From Ifrita kowaldi (taxonomy: Eukaryota > Chordata > Aves > Passeriformes > Cinclosomatidae): a stretch of DNA of 64,000 nucleotides. Location: positions 62,001 to 126,000 of the forward strand of contig VZRS01001505.1 in NCBI GenBank assembly GCA_013398055.1, in the 5' to 3' direction. Both the position numbers and the translations under genes were made by a program. Of the stretch, positions 13,711 through 27,279 are shown in pieces. The stretch's first letter is position 1, and every line of letters starts with the position of its first letter. The notes under the pieces were generated by a model that was not told where the DNA came from, searched no databases, and worked only from the letters and a program-made list of their open reading frames with translations.

Positions 13711-15924
13711 ACTATGTCCTTCGCCCTCGTAAATTTTTCATCTGTTGGCTGATCATAACCAAACCTGACAGATGGCTGAGTCTCCAAGATAATAAGTTCT
13801 TGCATGCCTCATGAAAATAAGTGATTGGATAGAAGAAAAAGACATTCATAGTGTGCATCCACTGAAAGGGCACAGCATGAGCTCAACTTTTATTAGAGCT
13901 CAGAAAATCCCAGTGGGAGAGGGAGGTGAGACACATCCCCATAAGACAATGGCATTTTTCTGGTTCCTCTGCACGTGGGAGGGTTTGGTGTGTAGTGCAT
14001 GGATCAGACATGGCATGGTTTAAATGTAATGATGACATTTACAGCAAATAGTTATTATTTAGAGTATCTGAGGAGCCACGTTACCTCTGGACTGCCCTCT
14101 AATGAGGTGTTCATTCTCAAGGCCAGAGCAATAGCAGGGAGCAGGTTAATAAATGTGACCGAGGCATGGCTCCAGGACTCTATAAACCTAATGAGTCATG
14201 GGCACTCAAACTGTGCAGCCTCACTACTGCTAATTGGCCAAGTGTGCCATCAACCATGCCCAAAAATGTTCTTAAGTGGCTAAGGGGTGAAAAGAGCATC
14301 AGAAACTCCTGTGAGTCCAGGAGGCAGCCTGGGGCAGCATTCCTGTGTGCAGAGTTCAGGAACACTTTCCCCAGAACCAAGGTCATTCCCTTGAGAGCGG
14401 AAACAGCTCACTGGCAGTGGGGAACAACACTAAGAAACCAAGGAAAGAGTAAAGCATGACCTGGAGGAAAGGGGTTTGCAACTTTAGCTTATCAGACAAG
14501 GGGATGGTTGTCACATAGCAGTTGGAGAAGATGCTCAGAAAACATTATGGTGAGGAGAGTACTTGAAACCTTTCCAAGGAAAAATACAGGTGGGGATCAG
14601 AAAAGCCAAGCCAGGGTTAGCTCATAATTATACTCTTTTTTTGCTTGAGATTGAAAATTATGTATCTAGTGTCTTGGTAACAGTGACAGCTGTTGGGGTG
14701 GGACTCTCCCTCTTGAACTGTAGGTGTCTGAAAGATCAGTGTGTGTTCTGTGTGAGACCATCAGTTCCTTTGAAACCCTCAGAGGACAAATCCTCCCACT
14801 TATCTCAGATGCATATTTTAAGATGGAAGGAATTGCCCTCTGGAGATACCTTTCCATTGACCGCAGAGGAAACCTAGAAAACTGGCCTCCAACAGATGCC
14901 TGACTTTCAGATGTGTGGGATTTATTGAACCCTGAGAGCAGGAGTCAAGAATTCAGGGTGTTCTGTCCTTACCTCTACCTGACCTTGAGCAAGCTGCTCA
15001 GTGCACTGAGAGCTCCCTGAGCAACGTCTTGCGTTGATGCCAAGGGCAGAATGTTGTTAGTCCTGAGGCAAATTTGCAAGCAGAAGACTGACACAGGATT
15101 GCTTTCCATCATGCCTTGGAGAGCATCTTGGCATGGTCTCAATGGGGAGAGAAAGCCCTCTGCCACCAGCTCTGGAAAACTCATGCAGGGCTAGGTTTCT
15201 TTGGGGTGGGAGGAGGAGCTGTAACACACGACCATGTGCAACTTCCACATCCTGTCGTGTGATACCGTTGGAGCCCAAGGTTGGCCAAATGTTTTGTCCA
15301 CTGTGCAGATGCCCCTGTGAGCCCCAGTGCTCAGACCAAACTCTCCATCTCTCTGCACAGAAGAGGTGTATTTGGACATGCTGAAGTGTAAAGTGTTTCC
15401 ATCTTTACTCTCCTCTTGGCTGGAGGGAGCAAAAGCCACTTCAGTGCCAGCGCAGTCATTCACAGCCTGGTCTGCCTGGAGACAGAACTGCAGACAGGAG
15501 AGCAGGCTCTCATTTCTGTTTGTTAGGCATGGTTATCACTTTTGCCAGGGAAGAAGCAAGCAGTTAAAACCAAAAAAAAAAGTATTTTGGTACCCCGCGT
15601 GTCTGATCTTTCACTGTTCTCTTACAGCCAGGCCAAATCTGTGTAAGTGCTGTCAGTGAACAGTGATTCGGACCTGGAGACCCTTGAAAAAGCCTTCTGA
15701 TGTCTCTTGGTTTTTTGCATGCAAGACTTAGAGACAAATAAGAAGGCGTGTGGGTGGGTTTTCTGTTTTGTTATTTTAGCATTAGGGAGAGACTCACCAG
15801 ATAGTCTCCCCTGTGGGGTCACTCACCAAGCCTGTTCTATTTACTCAGCCATTTCTCTGAAACACCAGCATCTTAGAAGTTGTCTTCCTGAATTTACATT
15901 CCCAGTTCAATCATCTCCCACACA

Positions 15925-16700
15925 ATAAAAGCCCCAGTGTTGGCTTCCCTTTAAGTCCTGCGCTGCTCAGCGCTCCCGTCAAAAGGGAACCCTTGGTCCT
16001 GGCGCTTTTGTTTTTCTTCAGACCTGCCAATCACCCTGCTTGGCTTTGCCCAAAGTTTGTTGTCTTTGCAGTTGGTCCCAGCGTGAGCTACCAAAAGCCT
16101 GGCTGAGCCTGACGGGGGATTCTGTCAGCCTAACCCCAACACGCGATCCTCCACCTCCCCGCCTCACAAAGGGCCTTTTCACCGGCCCACCGCAGCCCCA
16201 AGATTTCATTTCATGTGTTACAATTAATCTGTATTTATTGCCACTTATCTTAAATGGCTAACAATATCAAGAGTTTAAAAAGTGCTTTTAATGTCAAACT
16301 GGGTCAATTAAAACTCTACTTAAAATATTTGCAAAACTCCTCGCCTGAAAGTTGCCCCCTCAGTCTGCTGTTAACCAAAATGGTTTAAATAAATACACGC
16401 AGCCTGAGGAGACTGACATTCGGTAAAATTCCTCTTGGTATTTTAGTAGAATCCAGGATAAATTTCCTTACTCCTACATTCACTAACTTTTTTATTTAAT
16501 AAAAGGAGAAAAATGAATAATACTTTAGATGGTTGTAAGTATTTGAAAAATTGAAACAATCAATTAAAAACCCTCAAGAGATAGCCTCATAACTTTTAAC
16601 GCCAGAGGAGACTGTTAGATTAATTGGTTTGGTCTCCTGGAATTTCATCCTGTTCTTTTGTGGACCCTAACACCATGTGTTTAACTCTGAATTTCAAACC
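15925..16700. promoter_or_regulatory. Candidate intronic regulatory block: CpG cluster followed by AT-rich homeodomain-type sequence
   Basis: Seen: 15961-16200 contains about eleven CpGs, while most of the surrounding intron is CpG-poor. The next roughly 450 bases are AT-rich with TAAT/ATTA cores, a TTATCT (GATA-type) site at about 16245 and a CTTTTGTTTTT stretch near 16005. No open frame, repeat family or splice structure explains this bipartite composition. Inference only: it could be a conserved enhancer of the host gene or of a neighbour. Conservation was not tested. Confidence 0.3.
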
Positions 16701-19700
16701 GTGGACCACAAGTACTAATTTTTAACTCCTTCAGTATAGACTGTGGGCATGAGAAATAAAGAGCTAGAACATAAGATAGTAAAAAAGTTAAATAATGAAA
16801 AGTAGCTTTTACGTGTATAAGTTGGGTTTTACTGAAGGCTGAAGATGGCCGGAGGAATCAATTTTTTCCCCTTGCAGGAAAGCCCCCATTTTTGCCTTGA
16901 ACATTTATTTTAAAGCTCAGTTTGCAGGACAGTCCTAATAAATCACATGAAATAAGTGCTGCTGTACTGCCCATGGGGACTCAGAACTCTCGTGCAGCTC
17001 ACCCAGGGTTGCACTTTGTTAGGCTGGTGACACACATCAGGTGGAGAAGCCCCAAGAGGGACCCCCAGGTAGGACTTAGCTGGGTTGGATGCAGCAGATG
17101 AACAGATGAAGTGAGATCCCAGGCTGAGGGAATCAACTACCTAAACTTTGGTTCACATGGAGCCACTTGGACTTAAACTTCTGATCCTCAAACACTTACT
17201 GTGAGGAGCAACATTAATGAAGCCTGGTTTCCTATGGATTTAGGCCATTTGCTTGGATTCCCAGCAGTCTAATAAGGTTTGAACTGTAGCTGAGTCATTT
17301 CTATTAATTAGGGCATTTGTATTATCTTTATGGGTCTCTGGTGTCCCTAAAAATTCTCACTCTGCAACTTTTCTTTCCACGTGAGAGATCAATGAGTCTC
17401 TACCCAGCCATCTGTATTCATAAAATACGTAAGAAAGGACTCTCTTGGAGACAGCTGCTCTTCTGTCTAATAGATTTGAAATTTGCCCATGGGTTCAGAA
17501 TATTTCAAGGGAGATCATAAACACAAAAACATAGACACAAAGAGACAGCAGGATCCTGTAAGCGTCATGTTTTTTGGAGGCAAGGTTAAAATGAAATTGC
17601 CATACTTATGCAGTGTAAATATTGCACAACTTGAGGACACCAAATGGTTTCAATCATTTCTTTAGTAATTTCTTCCTGTAGAATATTTAATTAAACAAAT
17701 CTGACTTTCTCAATTTTTTTTATTTTTATAGATTAGATGTGGAAACACATCTTGAAGAATTTCTTTTGTGTAAGAAATAACATTGAAAAACTCCTATTTT
17801 TTCTTCTTTTGGTCCTTGCCATCCATAAGGGAAGCATGATTATGTCACTTTGGCAGAAAACAATTATTATTCAATATCAGTGTTCTGATGAACACAAAGA
17901 TACTGGCTTGTGGGTGTGTTTTTATTAGTTGCTGTCCTATTTGTTATTCTTTTTGATTTCGTTCTTAATCTTAGTCACTGTATGAACAAGCCAAGGGATG
18001 CTGATGTCTAATTGCATCCCGAGAATGGCAAACAGCACAAAGCCAACAGCTTGCAAACAAGTCAGGCTGAAATACATTTGCAGAAACTTTTTTTTATCTT
18101 TTTTTAATGCTTGCAAGCAGGAATGCTGTGAGTTTCCCTTTACTGTTTTTCATCCCCAGGTTATCGTGTCCTGTCAGCCTGGTTTCAGACCTGTGTGACA
18201 GAGCCTTGTGTGGCCCCGAATCATTTATTTCTCCTCTTTGGATCTGACAAAAACGTCTCACTTGAAAAGGTCAGGTTTGAGATCTGTTTGAAGACCATTG
18301 CCTGTGGCAGTGTTGGCTGAGGTCTCTTATCCTGGACAAGGACTGCTGCCTTAGACTGACTTTTTGTTAAAATCTGTGATTTCCTCCAGAAGCCATTAAG
18401 GACTGTGTGTTAATACTGGGAGCTTTGTTGCACAGATTTGGATACCAAAGTTCCCTGGGCAGCTTCGGGGGAGGTCAGTGATGACAGGCTGGGAAGTGTA
18501 ACAGCAGGGAGGTGAGAGCCCTCAAACTTGGTGTAGCCAGGGAGGAAACTGGTTGCAGTTTCCATCAGAGGCACTAGCCTAGCTCCACACATCTCTGCTA
18601 GGAGCACTGCAATCCATAGGCTGATTTCCCTGGAATTTTGATGGAAAGTGGAAGTTCCTGTGGTTATGTTCCTACTTGGAAAGAGGTGGCTTTGGCAACA
18701 GGGAGAAACTTCTGGTAAAATTGCCATTCAGGAAAATACTGTGATATAAACTCAAACTCACTCTTTCCCTAGGAAAAGGAGCTTGTTCTCCAAGCACGGA
18801 TCTGTAGGAAAACACATTTTGCTGGTTCCACTGATCAGAAAAAAAAGACTTGGATTTTAATGCTATTTTCTACTAAAATTAAGTTTTTGGGATTCTCAGG
18901 CTGAGCAGACTCTCAACTCCTCATCTTCTTCTATTGGATACGGAGGCCGAAACAAGGAGGCTTTGCCAAAATTTGGCTGAAATGAAGGAGATTTCTGATT
19001 GAGTCTCACCAGGGGGCCAGCAGGGAGGAGGCTGGGTACCAATCCAGTATGGCACGGGCACAGGTCTTGTATTAATGAAATACAAACACAGTTGTGTTCA
19101 AAATCTCTTCCTGCTGGGTGAGAAAGGGAAATGAACACAGGAAAATAAAATCTGAATCTTAAAAGGGAAGGAGCTGTGCTAAGTGCAGTCGAGTTACAGC
19201 CTTGGATCACTGTAACTGTGGGAAAATGTGATGAGACGGTTTACCCAAGCACATTTTCTTTTTCCCTTCTTTGTTTTGGGTGGGTTCATTCTATGTTGTT
19301 GTGTATAAGCAGGCAGTGATGGATTGTCCCACAGTTCTGTGCACAGTATCGAAGAGTGCTGGATTTAATTGTCCTGCATTTATTGTACAAAAGAAATGAG
19401 TTATGAGCCACTTTACAGCATCTCCAGTGAAAGTGATTATCAGCACTGCTCCTTGCCAGAGATATAACTCTGTCAAGCAGACTCCCTCCTCTCTTGGGTT
19501 CCTTGGAAAAAGCTTGTGAATTTACTGTCTCTTGCCAGTGAAAGCTCAGGGTAAAACACAAAACCAAAAGCTGCCAACAGCTATATATTCAGTTCAGATG
19601 TTGTAGGAATTTCTTACTCCATTTTTTTCCTTCCTTTTCCCCTGGGTGGAAGATCAGTCAGGATTTCTGAAGCGTGCAGCAGAATGCGTTCTCAGTTGAT

Positions 19701-21152
19701 CGCTCTTTTGATAACGTGGGTGAACTGTGTGGCTGAGAAGACTTGGCTGTTGGCTTCAGTTAGCTCTGTCCAGGGCTCATGTGCATGTGCAGCACAACTG
19801 GTTGTGGTGCCAGGGAGGGAAACCCTTCAACCCTCTGCATCCAACCATATCCCGCAGCTGTTTTCGCACTGCTCCTCCCTGCATTGCACAGATAACCCCA
19901 GGAACAGGTTTAAGCTGAGGCGGATGTATAAAAGGAATGTTATGAGCTCTGCCTCCGAGACATTGCACAATAACTCAAGTGCACCTTTTCTGTTGGATAC
20001 TGCAGCATAGTAAAGGACAGCGGGGTGAATTTCAGGGTCTGTAACGTTGCCTGTCAGAAAGATATTTGGGGGTGATGCTTCCCAGTGTTGCAGAACAGCT
20101 GCAGGGGAGATTTTGTGTTGGGGTTTGTTTAGATCTGCAGAATTATTTTCAGTGCCTTCAGGAGAGCTGGCACACACCGTGTGCTTTGGGGACCTGTGGG
20201 TCCTGTCCCCTCTCTAGTAGGTTTTTTGTGCTGCCGTTCAAATAAACACAAGATTCCTGTGTGTTCACAGATATTTTTATGGCTGGGATAACCCAGATAA
20301 ACAAGTGAATCAGCACATGGATAGAGATAACAGTGTGTACTCAACTGTGCAAGCTCTTACAAAAGGTGCCTTTCTGCGCTCCTCCACATGAACAGATTTC
20401 ACATGGTTTTATCAACAGGTCTACAACTGCCAGAAAGTCTGTTCTTGAGAAGAGGAAATAAAAGGGAAAGAAAAGCTGTAAAAAGCCCTGGATTGTAATG
20501 GCACTACCAGGTAGCATGTGCAATTCATTTAACTGTGAGTCTCCAAATGTGTTAGCTCATAGCTGTGGTAACACTCATGGCAGCAGTCCCTGGGCTGAAA
20601 ACTGTCCCGCTAATTAATAACAGCAAGGAGCAGAGGTTGTGTGGAGTGTCACAGCGACAGGTCGTGAATTAGGAGAGGAGCACTTGTGGTCACATGTTCT
20701 GTAAACAGAGAACTGTATTTGAAATTATTCCCTGTGTAAATGGGATCGTGCATTTTGGATAATCAGGGCTCAGGCTAGTGATGATTCCGTGATTTCTTCC
20801 ACTCTGTCATTCAAGTGACTTACAGTCCTTTTTAAGGCATGTCCTTTTTAAGTCAGATGGATGTCAGCTGCAACAGAGAAAATTCCACAAAGAGGACTTG
20901 GAAGGTTACCTTATGTTTTGTGCACTGAAAAGATTGTCCAAACTTTAAAAGGGTTGCTGGGAGAAGTTATGGAGTTAAATGGGAGGATGGGCCTTCCGTG
21001 GTTTGGGACGTCCTGGGTGTCCACTTGTCCATTAAGGACCAGAGTCTCCTGGGAAGAGCTGAAAGACAGCCTTGTGACAAGATGGTCCTTCACTCCAGAA
21101 TGCCAATCCATGGTGTCTTTTTGTAGGAACATAAGGGACAGGTTCCCCAGGG
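16701..21152. other. Intronic sequence without recognised elements
   Basis: AT-rich unique-looking sequence with several T-rich runs (for example about 18088-18105). Overlapping opposite-strand open frames at about 18410-18730, 18896-19210 and 19684-20177 look like chance. No repeat copy or RNA gene was recognised. Confidence 0.55.
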
Positions 21153-21190
21153 AAAAAAAAAAACAAAAAAAAACCCAAAAAAACCCAAAT
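21153..21190. repeat. A-rich / A-C low-complexity tract beside a CR1 tail
   Basis: Runs of A broken by single C and CCC groups lie directly left of the CR1 3' end that starts at about 21193. The tract abuts the element's terminus, so it may be part of the insertion-site sequence or later expansion. Confidence 0.8.
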
Positions 21191-21192
21191 GC

Positions 21193-21372
21193 AAAATCAC
21201 AGAATTAACTAGGTTGGAAAAGACTTTTGAGATCATTGAGTCTGAGCTGTGACCTAACGGCACCTTGTCAAGCAAACCATGGCACTGAGTGCCACGTCCA
21301 GTCTTTCCTTAAAGTTGCCTTCCAGAGACAGTGACTCCACCACCTCCCTGGGCAGCCCATTCCAGTGCCCAA
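21193..21372 (-). mobile_element. CR1 LINE 3' fragment (about 180 bp)
   Basis: The left end AATCACAGAATTAACTAGGT, then TTGGAAAAGAC, GAGATCATTGAGTC, a CACCTTGTCAA-like stretch, ACTCCACCACCTCCCTGGGC and AGCCCATTCCAGTGCCCAA, is the reverse complement of a CR1 3' untranslated end. Orientation is minus and the copy is strongly 5'-truncated. It carries scattered substitutions, so it is not recent. Borders are accurate to roughly ten bases. Confidence 0.9.
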
Positions 21373-22626
21373 CACAACACAGTAGTATCAGTATTTTATG
21401 CCATGAGACTTCACACTTTTTCCTTTGCAAATAGCTGTTTGCCTGGTGGTGGCTAGATTCATTTGGGATGTGGGAAATAGAGGTTCATGTCCATTTCTGA
21501 TTCTCAGGTTAACACAAGGAATTGAGTTTATTGTTTGCTTTTAGGGTAGTTTCTGCAGGAGGATGATGATGGCTGGAGCATGCCTGGGAAGAGTTATTCC
21601 AGAAGCATTCTCCAACAGCAGGTTACTGTGCATTATCTATTGCAGCAAATTTAATTGGAGGACTTTGCTGTTAGGATTCAGTACATTCAGTTCCAAGGGC
21701 TAGATTTCCACGTACCCAAAATCTTAAGACAATATGGCTCTTTGGTCAAATAGGTGTTAAGTGCTCTGTAACCAAAGCCTGCACTGAGGGCTGGATTTTC
21801 AGTAGGCCTGAGCCTTTAGACAGCAGTTTTGAAAACCTGGCTGAATTTCAGTGCAAGCCTGGCTTTAGAGACCTTTTATATGTTGGTTGAGCACAAAGAC
21901 ACAGTCTGTCTTGTAGGTTCATGCCTTCATTAGGAGGAACTGTATCCTATTGATTTCCGTGTGCATTATGGCGGGATCAGACCTCTTCAGCGTGTGACCT
22001 GTCAGCACCACACTTAAAAGCTCCGCCATGGCAACCAGGGCAGCAACTCTAGGGCAGGGGAATGGGAAATGGCACGAGGTGGAGAAGGGACATCCTCTTC
22101 TCATTGATGGGAGACTTCCCCATAACAGAGAAGGGGGGCGGGAAAAGCTTGATAAGTCAAGTGGCTTGATTGGTAAGCGAGCTCACTCTAAAGTAAACAC
22201 AATGCCGTATGTGTCCCATTTGCCAGTGAGATCATCTGTTTCTTTGTTAGGGAAGAAAATGTGTTTCCCTTCCAAGTCCAGGGCTACTCAGGCAATTTAC
22301 ATGAACAAATAAAGATGAGGTTTAGCAGCACTATATAAATAAAATACAACTCTAAGTGGCCACCAAAGAACTGAGCTGCTCGAATGGAAGAGCACTGGGA
22401 TGTGCGCCAGGTGGCTGCTGTTTGCCGTGGCTGCTTACAGTTCCCCATCCAAGCATTGCTCAGATGCTTCTTGCTGAGGTGAGGTTTATGGCTGTAGCAA
22501 AACATACTCTGGGAGATAAACAAGCTATGCTACAGATGAGCAGCAGAGCAGAGAACGTAACATCAATCTGTGCCCTAGCCATGGGCTCTACAGAAAGTAG
22601 TTGGGCTCTTGCTAGAGCAAGAGAGT

Positions 22627-22650
22627 GTGCAAGTGTGTGTGTGAGTGTGT
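22627..22650. repeat. Impure (TG)n microsatellite
   Basis: GTGCAAGTGTGTGTGTGAGT followed by GTGT. It is a short interrupted dinucleotide tract. Confidence 0.75.
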
Positions 22651-24252
22651 AAGAGAATTTAAACAAAACAAACACAGATTGTATGTATAGGATTTGACTG
22701 TATACATAAGCTGGAATGAGTCTAAGCTGCACCAAACTGCTTATTTATAAGTATTATGAAACCAACAAAAACCTTTCAGAAGTTGAGTTACTGTAATACA
22801 AATATAACTGATGTGGAAGCTGCAGGTTATAACCTCCATGCAGGGCAAAAGTTTGATGGGATTATCAATGGGAAAGTCAGTGTGATTCTGGAAAGGCCAG
22901 TGCTTTGCATCTGGATGCATTTGGCCTCTGGGTTTCACATCTGCTGTCCTCAGACACTGCCATGAGTGCATTTCCAAGTGATAGTTACCCTGGTGTGTGG
23001 TTCAGCAGGTGGGATGCAGTTTTTCCGTGCTGCTATTGGAAATATTCTTTATATCAGCTCATTGTTTTAAATGCCTAGACCTGGATATTCATGGTAGCTG
23101 ACTCCAGGTACTTCAGCAAAGTAATTATATTAGTTATTCAGATATTACAGGATTTCTCCTGAATATGTCAGGTAGGAAATAAGCCTCTCCAGAGGAAGCT
23201 ACAGCTCTCTTAGGAGATTGGCCTCACTCTCACAGCATCTGTCTCTCTGCATTGACTTTAATAGAGCCTTAGGTAAAGTGCTGTGGTTAAATACCTAAAG
23301 TTAGGCAAAATCTGGGCTGGGAATTGGTACACCCCACGGACCTTATGAGGGGAACAAACCAGCATATTTTTTCATAGTTGACAGATAAGAGACTCAACTA
23401 ATATGCCCAAAGCTAACCAGCAAGTCTGTGGCAGATTTAGGAACTGATCGTGGGTGTTCTGAGGTCCAGTTGTGGCCTAACTGTTTCCATGCCATTGCTG
23501 CTGCTCACAGCTGGGGCTTTGCACTCCTCCAAACAAAACACGTATTTCTAACATATTGTTAAGATATTTCTCTCTGTGTGTATATATCTACGTAAAAATT
23601 AAGATATGCCTGCATTTCCTAATGCCACAGTTACCAGGTGTTATTGAAGTGTGTTATTTCCCACAAAAAAAAAAAAGTCTGTTAGGTCCAACCCAGCTTT
23701 GGCTGCTGTTGGATTGGAAATAAATCCACTGAGAATTACTGGAGCCAGAGATTTCACTTGGCTCAGGAAGCCTCTGAGCTGCAAAAGGCTGGAGGCTGGG
23801 ACGGGATCAGGGGAAAGGATCCCTACAGATCTGCCCTGGTGTTTGTCTGGTGGGCTCAGCCTATTCCTGATGGACCCTTCCCACATACCCAGAATCAGCT
23901 AAAAGCTGATGACACAACTTAGCCCAGGAAGAGAGAGAGAAGAGCCTGGGTGGGCTCTTGCAGTGTATCAAGGAACATGAACCCAAACTTCCATTCAACT
24001 TCCCAGTAACTGCAGTGCCATGAATACTCAAGAAACCAACATCAACAATCTCATGGGATATTGTGATGCTGCTAAATTTAAAAGAGTAAGACTATTTTTA
24101 GCACGAACAGTTAACAGAGTTCCCACAAATGTTGAGAGGCATGGTTGTGATTATAGATCTGTAACGTATTTGCTGTGATAAGAAACAGACCTGAGTCAGG
24201 TGATCTTGTAAGCACAGTGTTTGTACACTTGGGTAATAGATGCAGCTGTGGC

Positions 24253-24287
24253 AAAAAAAAAATAAAAAAAAGAGATTAAAAAAAAAT
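24253..24287. repeat. A-rich low-complexity tract
   Basis: Runs of 9, 8 and 9 A residues separated by T, GAGATT and similar interruptions. No recognised element adjoins it. Confidence 0.8.
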
Positions 24288-24556
24288 CAGCAGTTCTATT
24301 TTAGTAGCAATTCCTCATTTATAAACTGTAGCAGAGGAGTAGCTAAAATCAGAGGGAAGACCTGCAACTCTGGATGTTGGGAGGGACTATAAAATGAGAA
24401 ACATCCCAGTCCCAGGACAGATGTCCTTCCCTGTTGCTGACTCTCCCCAACACCTGCTGCACTTTAGACACATGCTTACCTTCAACTTGGCTTCGTTTTG
24501 ACATAAACATTGCTTAAAGTTTAACATGGGCTCATGGCCTTTGCTGGATACGATGG

Positions 24557-24702
24557 ATCACAGAATCACAGAGTGGTTTAGGTTGAAAGGGACCATGAAC
24601 ATCATCTCGTCCCAAACTCCCCTGCCATGGGCAGGGACACCTTTCAGTAGATCAGGTTGCTCAGAGCCCCACCCAACCTGGCCTTGACCACTTCCAGGGA
24701 TG
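24557..24702 (-). mobile_element. CR1 LINE 3' fragment (about 145 bp)
   Basis: The left end ATCACAGAATCACAGAGTGG holds two copies of the CR1 terminal octamer (ATTCTGTG in reverse complement). The body reads GGTTGAAAGGGACC, CCCTGCCATGGGCAGGGACA, AGGTTGCTCAGAGCCCC, CAACCTGGCCTTGACCACTT and CCAGGGATGG, the classical avian CR1 tail. Minus orientation, 5'-truncated, moderately diverged. Confidence 0.93.
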
Positions 24703-27279
24703 GATGTAGGTGTGCGCCTAAAACTTCCTTAAATTGCGATTTTAAGGGGTTTCTTTTAAGATTGGTGGGAGAACTGCTGCTATCAGACTTGTTGATCCTG
24801 ATTTTCTAAGGGGCTGAGTGTGCTGGAAGCTTAGCCCCTTCTCAGCCTGGTCACCCTAGTAAATATTCACATTTATGATGTGCATTATTGCCAGGGACCA
24901 GGTTCTGAGCCAGTACCTGTGCTGTTGGCTCTACGGGGCAGCTTGGTGTGAGCCAGTATTGGCCCAGGGAATGCCCAGGGTTCACTGCAGCCACGGATCT
25001 GGGCACTCCTCATGGCATCGGTTTCCAGTTCAATTAGTCCTGGTTCCCATTCTCTGCAGTCAGCTGTTTCTGCACCTTTGTGTGTGTCTGAGCTAACTAA
25101 GAAGATTGGGAGCCCTGAGGTATTTTGAGTTTGGGAAACGTGGAGAAAAATTACATTAAAAAACCCCGTGCTCATTACTTACCTCACCTGTCCAGTCCCC
25201 AGTAGGTTTAAGGATTTACAAGGAGCTCTCCCAGGAACAGACATCCTGGTTTTTATGGAGCTGAGTTCAGCAGTTTGTGAGATCAGACAGGGAGCACTAA
25301 GTCCTGAATTTGTTTCAGATACTAAATTTAAAGTCTAATGGGGACCTTGGGAGTTTTTAGTTGTTTTATTCTTTTTCTTCTGAAAAAAAAATTTTTGCAA
25401 ACTGAAAACAAGACGTGATGCATAAAATTTCAGGTAATAATTTTCTCTAGGAAAATTTCATTTGCTTAAAATTAAAATTATTTATAGGCAAAAAAAGTAT
25501 TTTTTGAAGGAAGTTCAGTTAAAAGTTTTACATTCCTTTACTGAAATACCAAGATAAACAGGGCTAGTTTATAATTATATAATGATGATTTTTATCCTAA
25601 ACTGCAATTTTACAGAATCACATATAAAAAATTAGTTCAAGGGTCCACATGAAAAGCGATTTTTCATCCTTTTGGGCCTGTGAGATGCTTGGCATCCAGA
25701 CATCAGTCTGGTTTCTTGGCTCTTCATTATCAGCCACATGGCACTGTTTAGTCAGCTGTTCCCTTCTGCGATACATCCAGGATAAGCCTTGGAGAGGTGA
25801 AATTGCATGAATTCCCACCATCTTTGAAATTTAGCTTGTTCTTTTAGTCTGAACTTGCCTTGGGTCTACTGGGCAGCATCCTCAAAGTCTGCGTAAGGAG
25901 TTTTTCCATAAATGTAGCCCCTGCACGTTTATCCAGAGCACACGGGGAGCTTTCTGGCTCTTTTTTTCCCTTTGAAAGAGTCGTGTGCATCCCACTTGTA
26001 CAAGCTCTAATAGGGTGATCTGTGCCTTACCTTGGCTTTCATTAGCCCAGAGAGTCCTAAGCTTGGAGCTGCAAACCTGAGCACCCTCAAGCTGAGAGAA
26101 GCTTGAAGCTGAGCTCTAGAGCCAGCTCCTATTTTCACAGGAGGTCCTAGAGGGATGCAATGAGTACTCCAGGTCATATCTTCATTGTACAGTGTCTCCT
26201 TGCCCTGGGAGAAGTGTCTGAAACTGACGCCCAGGTGTGATTTTGTGGCCATTTGGAGGTGCTCATCCAGGTGCAGGCTGTGTGGCTGGGGGAGTTGCTG
26301 ACACCCTCACAGCTCTGTGACTTCCTGTTCAGTAAGTGCTGCATCCTCCAATTGCAGGGCTTCCTTTCATCTGCTCCCCTTTTCCATGGCCTGGGGAGAT
26401 GCACTGGAAGCATCTAAAAGCCTTCTGGGATGAAGTCTGGTAGCTTTACATCCCACCCTGCAACCAGAGGCTGCAAGCCAAGCTCACCTGAGCTGAAGGG
26501 GGTCCTCCAGCAGCAGCCTGCCCGGCCATGGAGAGGCCAGTGGTGGGACTTGGAGTGAAAGGAGATGGATGGGACTAGGTGGACCAACAGCAAAGTGGCC
26601 TGGGAAGAGGAAGGGCTCCATGGAGCTGTGTTGTTTCACTCACGGAGCTCTGGCCCCTCGCCATCAGGCAGTGGTGTGGTGCCACAGGGATACAGCACAG
26701 CAGCTTCCATCTGCTGAGACAGAACATGAGAATGCACAGTGGAGCCAGCCTCTCCCCCTTCCCATTTCTTCTTCCAAAAAATGGCTAATGTAAATAAGTT
26801 GTCCATTCACATGTGTTTTGGCATCTGAATGGGAACACTTGTCTGTGTGCCCCCACCAGCCCCGCTCCCTCCCTCCCTTGATGCTTTCACTAAATGAGCT
26901 TTTCTTGCTCAGTTTCAGCTCAAGCCGGAGTTATTCCATTGGCATTTCCCTCCTAGCCTGATAACGAGCCGAAGGAGCAGGCTGTAAAGCTGGTGACAAA
27001 GACCAGCCCCAGTGGTGTCCAGGAGCTAAAAGGTCCCCAAGCCCTGTCTTGTGCAGCAGATAAACGCTGGGCAGGGACCCAGGGGCTGCCCCAAACCTGC
27101 GTGATGGGCTTTGCACATACCACACCACTCACCCTGGTGTCTGTAGGAGCTCAGACTTGTTAAAATCTCCTCCCTGGGTGCCAACAAAACCATGGCAGCA
27201 TCCACGATGTTCCCTGGAGCACCAGACTTGCAGGGAAACTCTTGAATGTGGCTGTACCTTAACATTACTGATAGCAAGT
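24703..27279. other. Intronic sequence without recognised elements
   Basis: Unique-looking sequence with an AT-rich part at about 25360-25620. No gene, RNA or repeat copy was recognised. Confidence 0.55.

Larger units (their letters stand above)
8566..15924. other. Intronic sequence without recognised genes
   Basis: Holds a purine-rich run at 9513-9555 (A/G tract) and a short TG/TA-rich run at about 13682-13710. A segment at about 14020-14260 is rich in balanced, enhancer-like sequence, but nothing proves function. Open frames here reach at most about 136 codons and are not recognisable. Confidence 0.6.
21373..24552. other. Intronic sequence without recognised genes
   Basis: Contains an impure (TG)n run at about 22627-22650 and an A-rich run at 24253-24287. 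Otherwise unique-looking. No exon or RNA gene is supported. Confidence 0.6.

Noticed and set aside
14405..14455. Frame reading SLAVGNNTKKPRK as a candidate for the next TIKI exon
   Set aside because: Shares only Gly-Asn-Asn-Thr with the expected continuation, lacks the required His and flanking residues, and has no acceptor at the correct phase.
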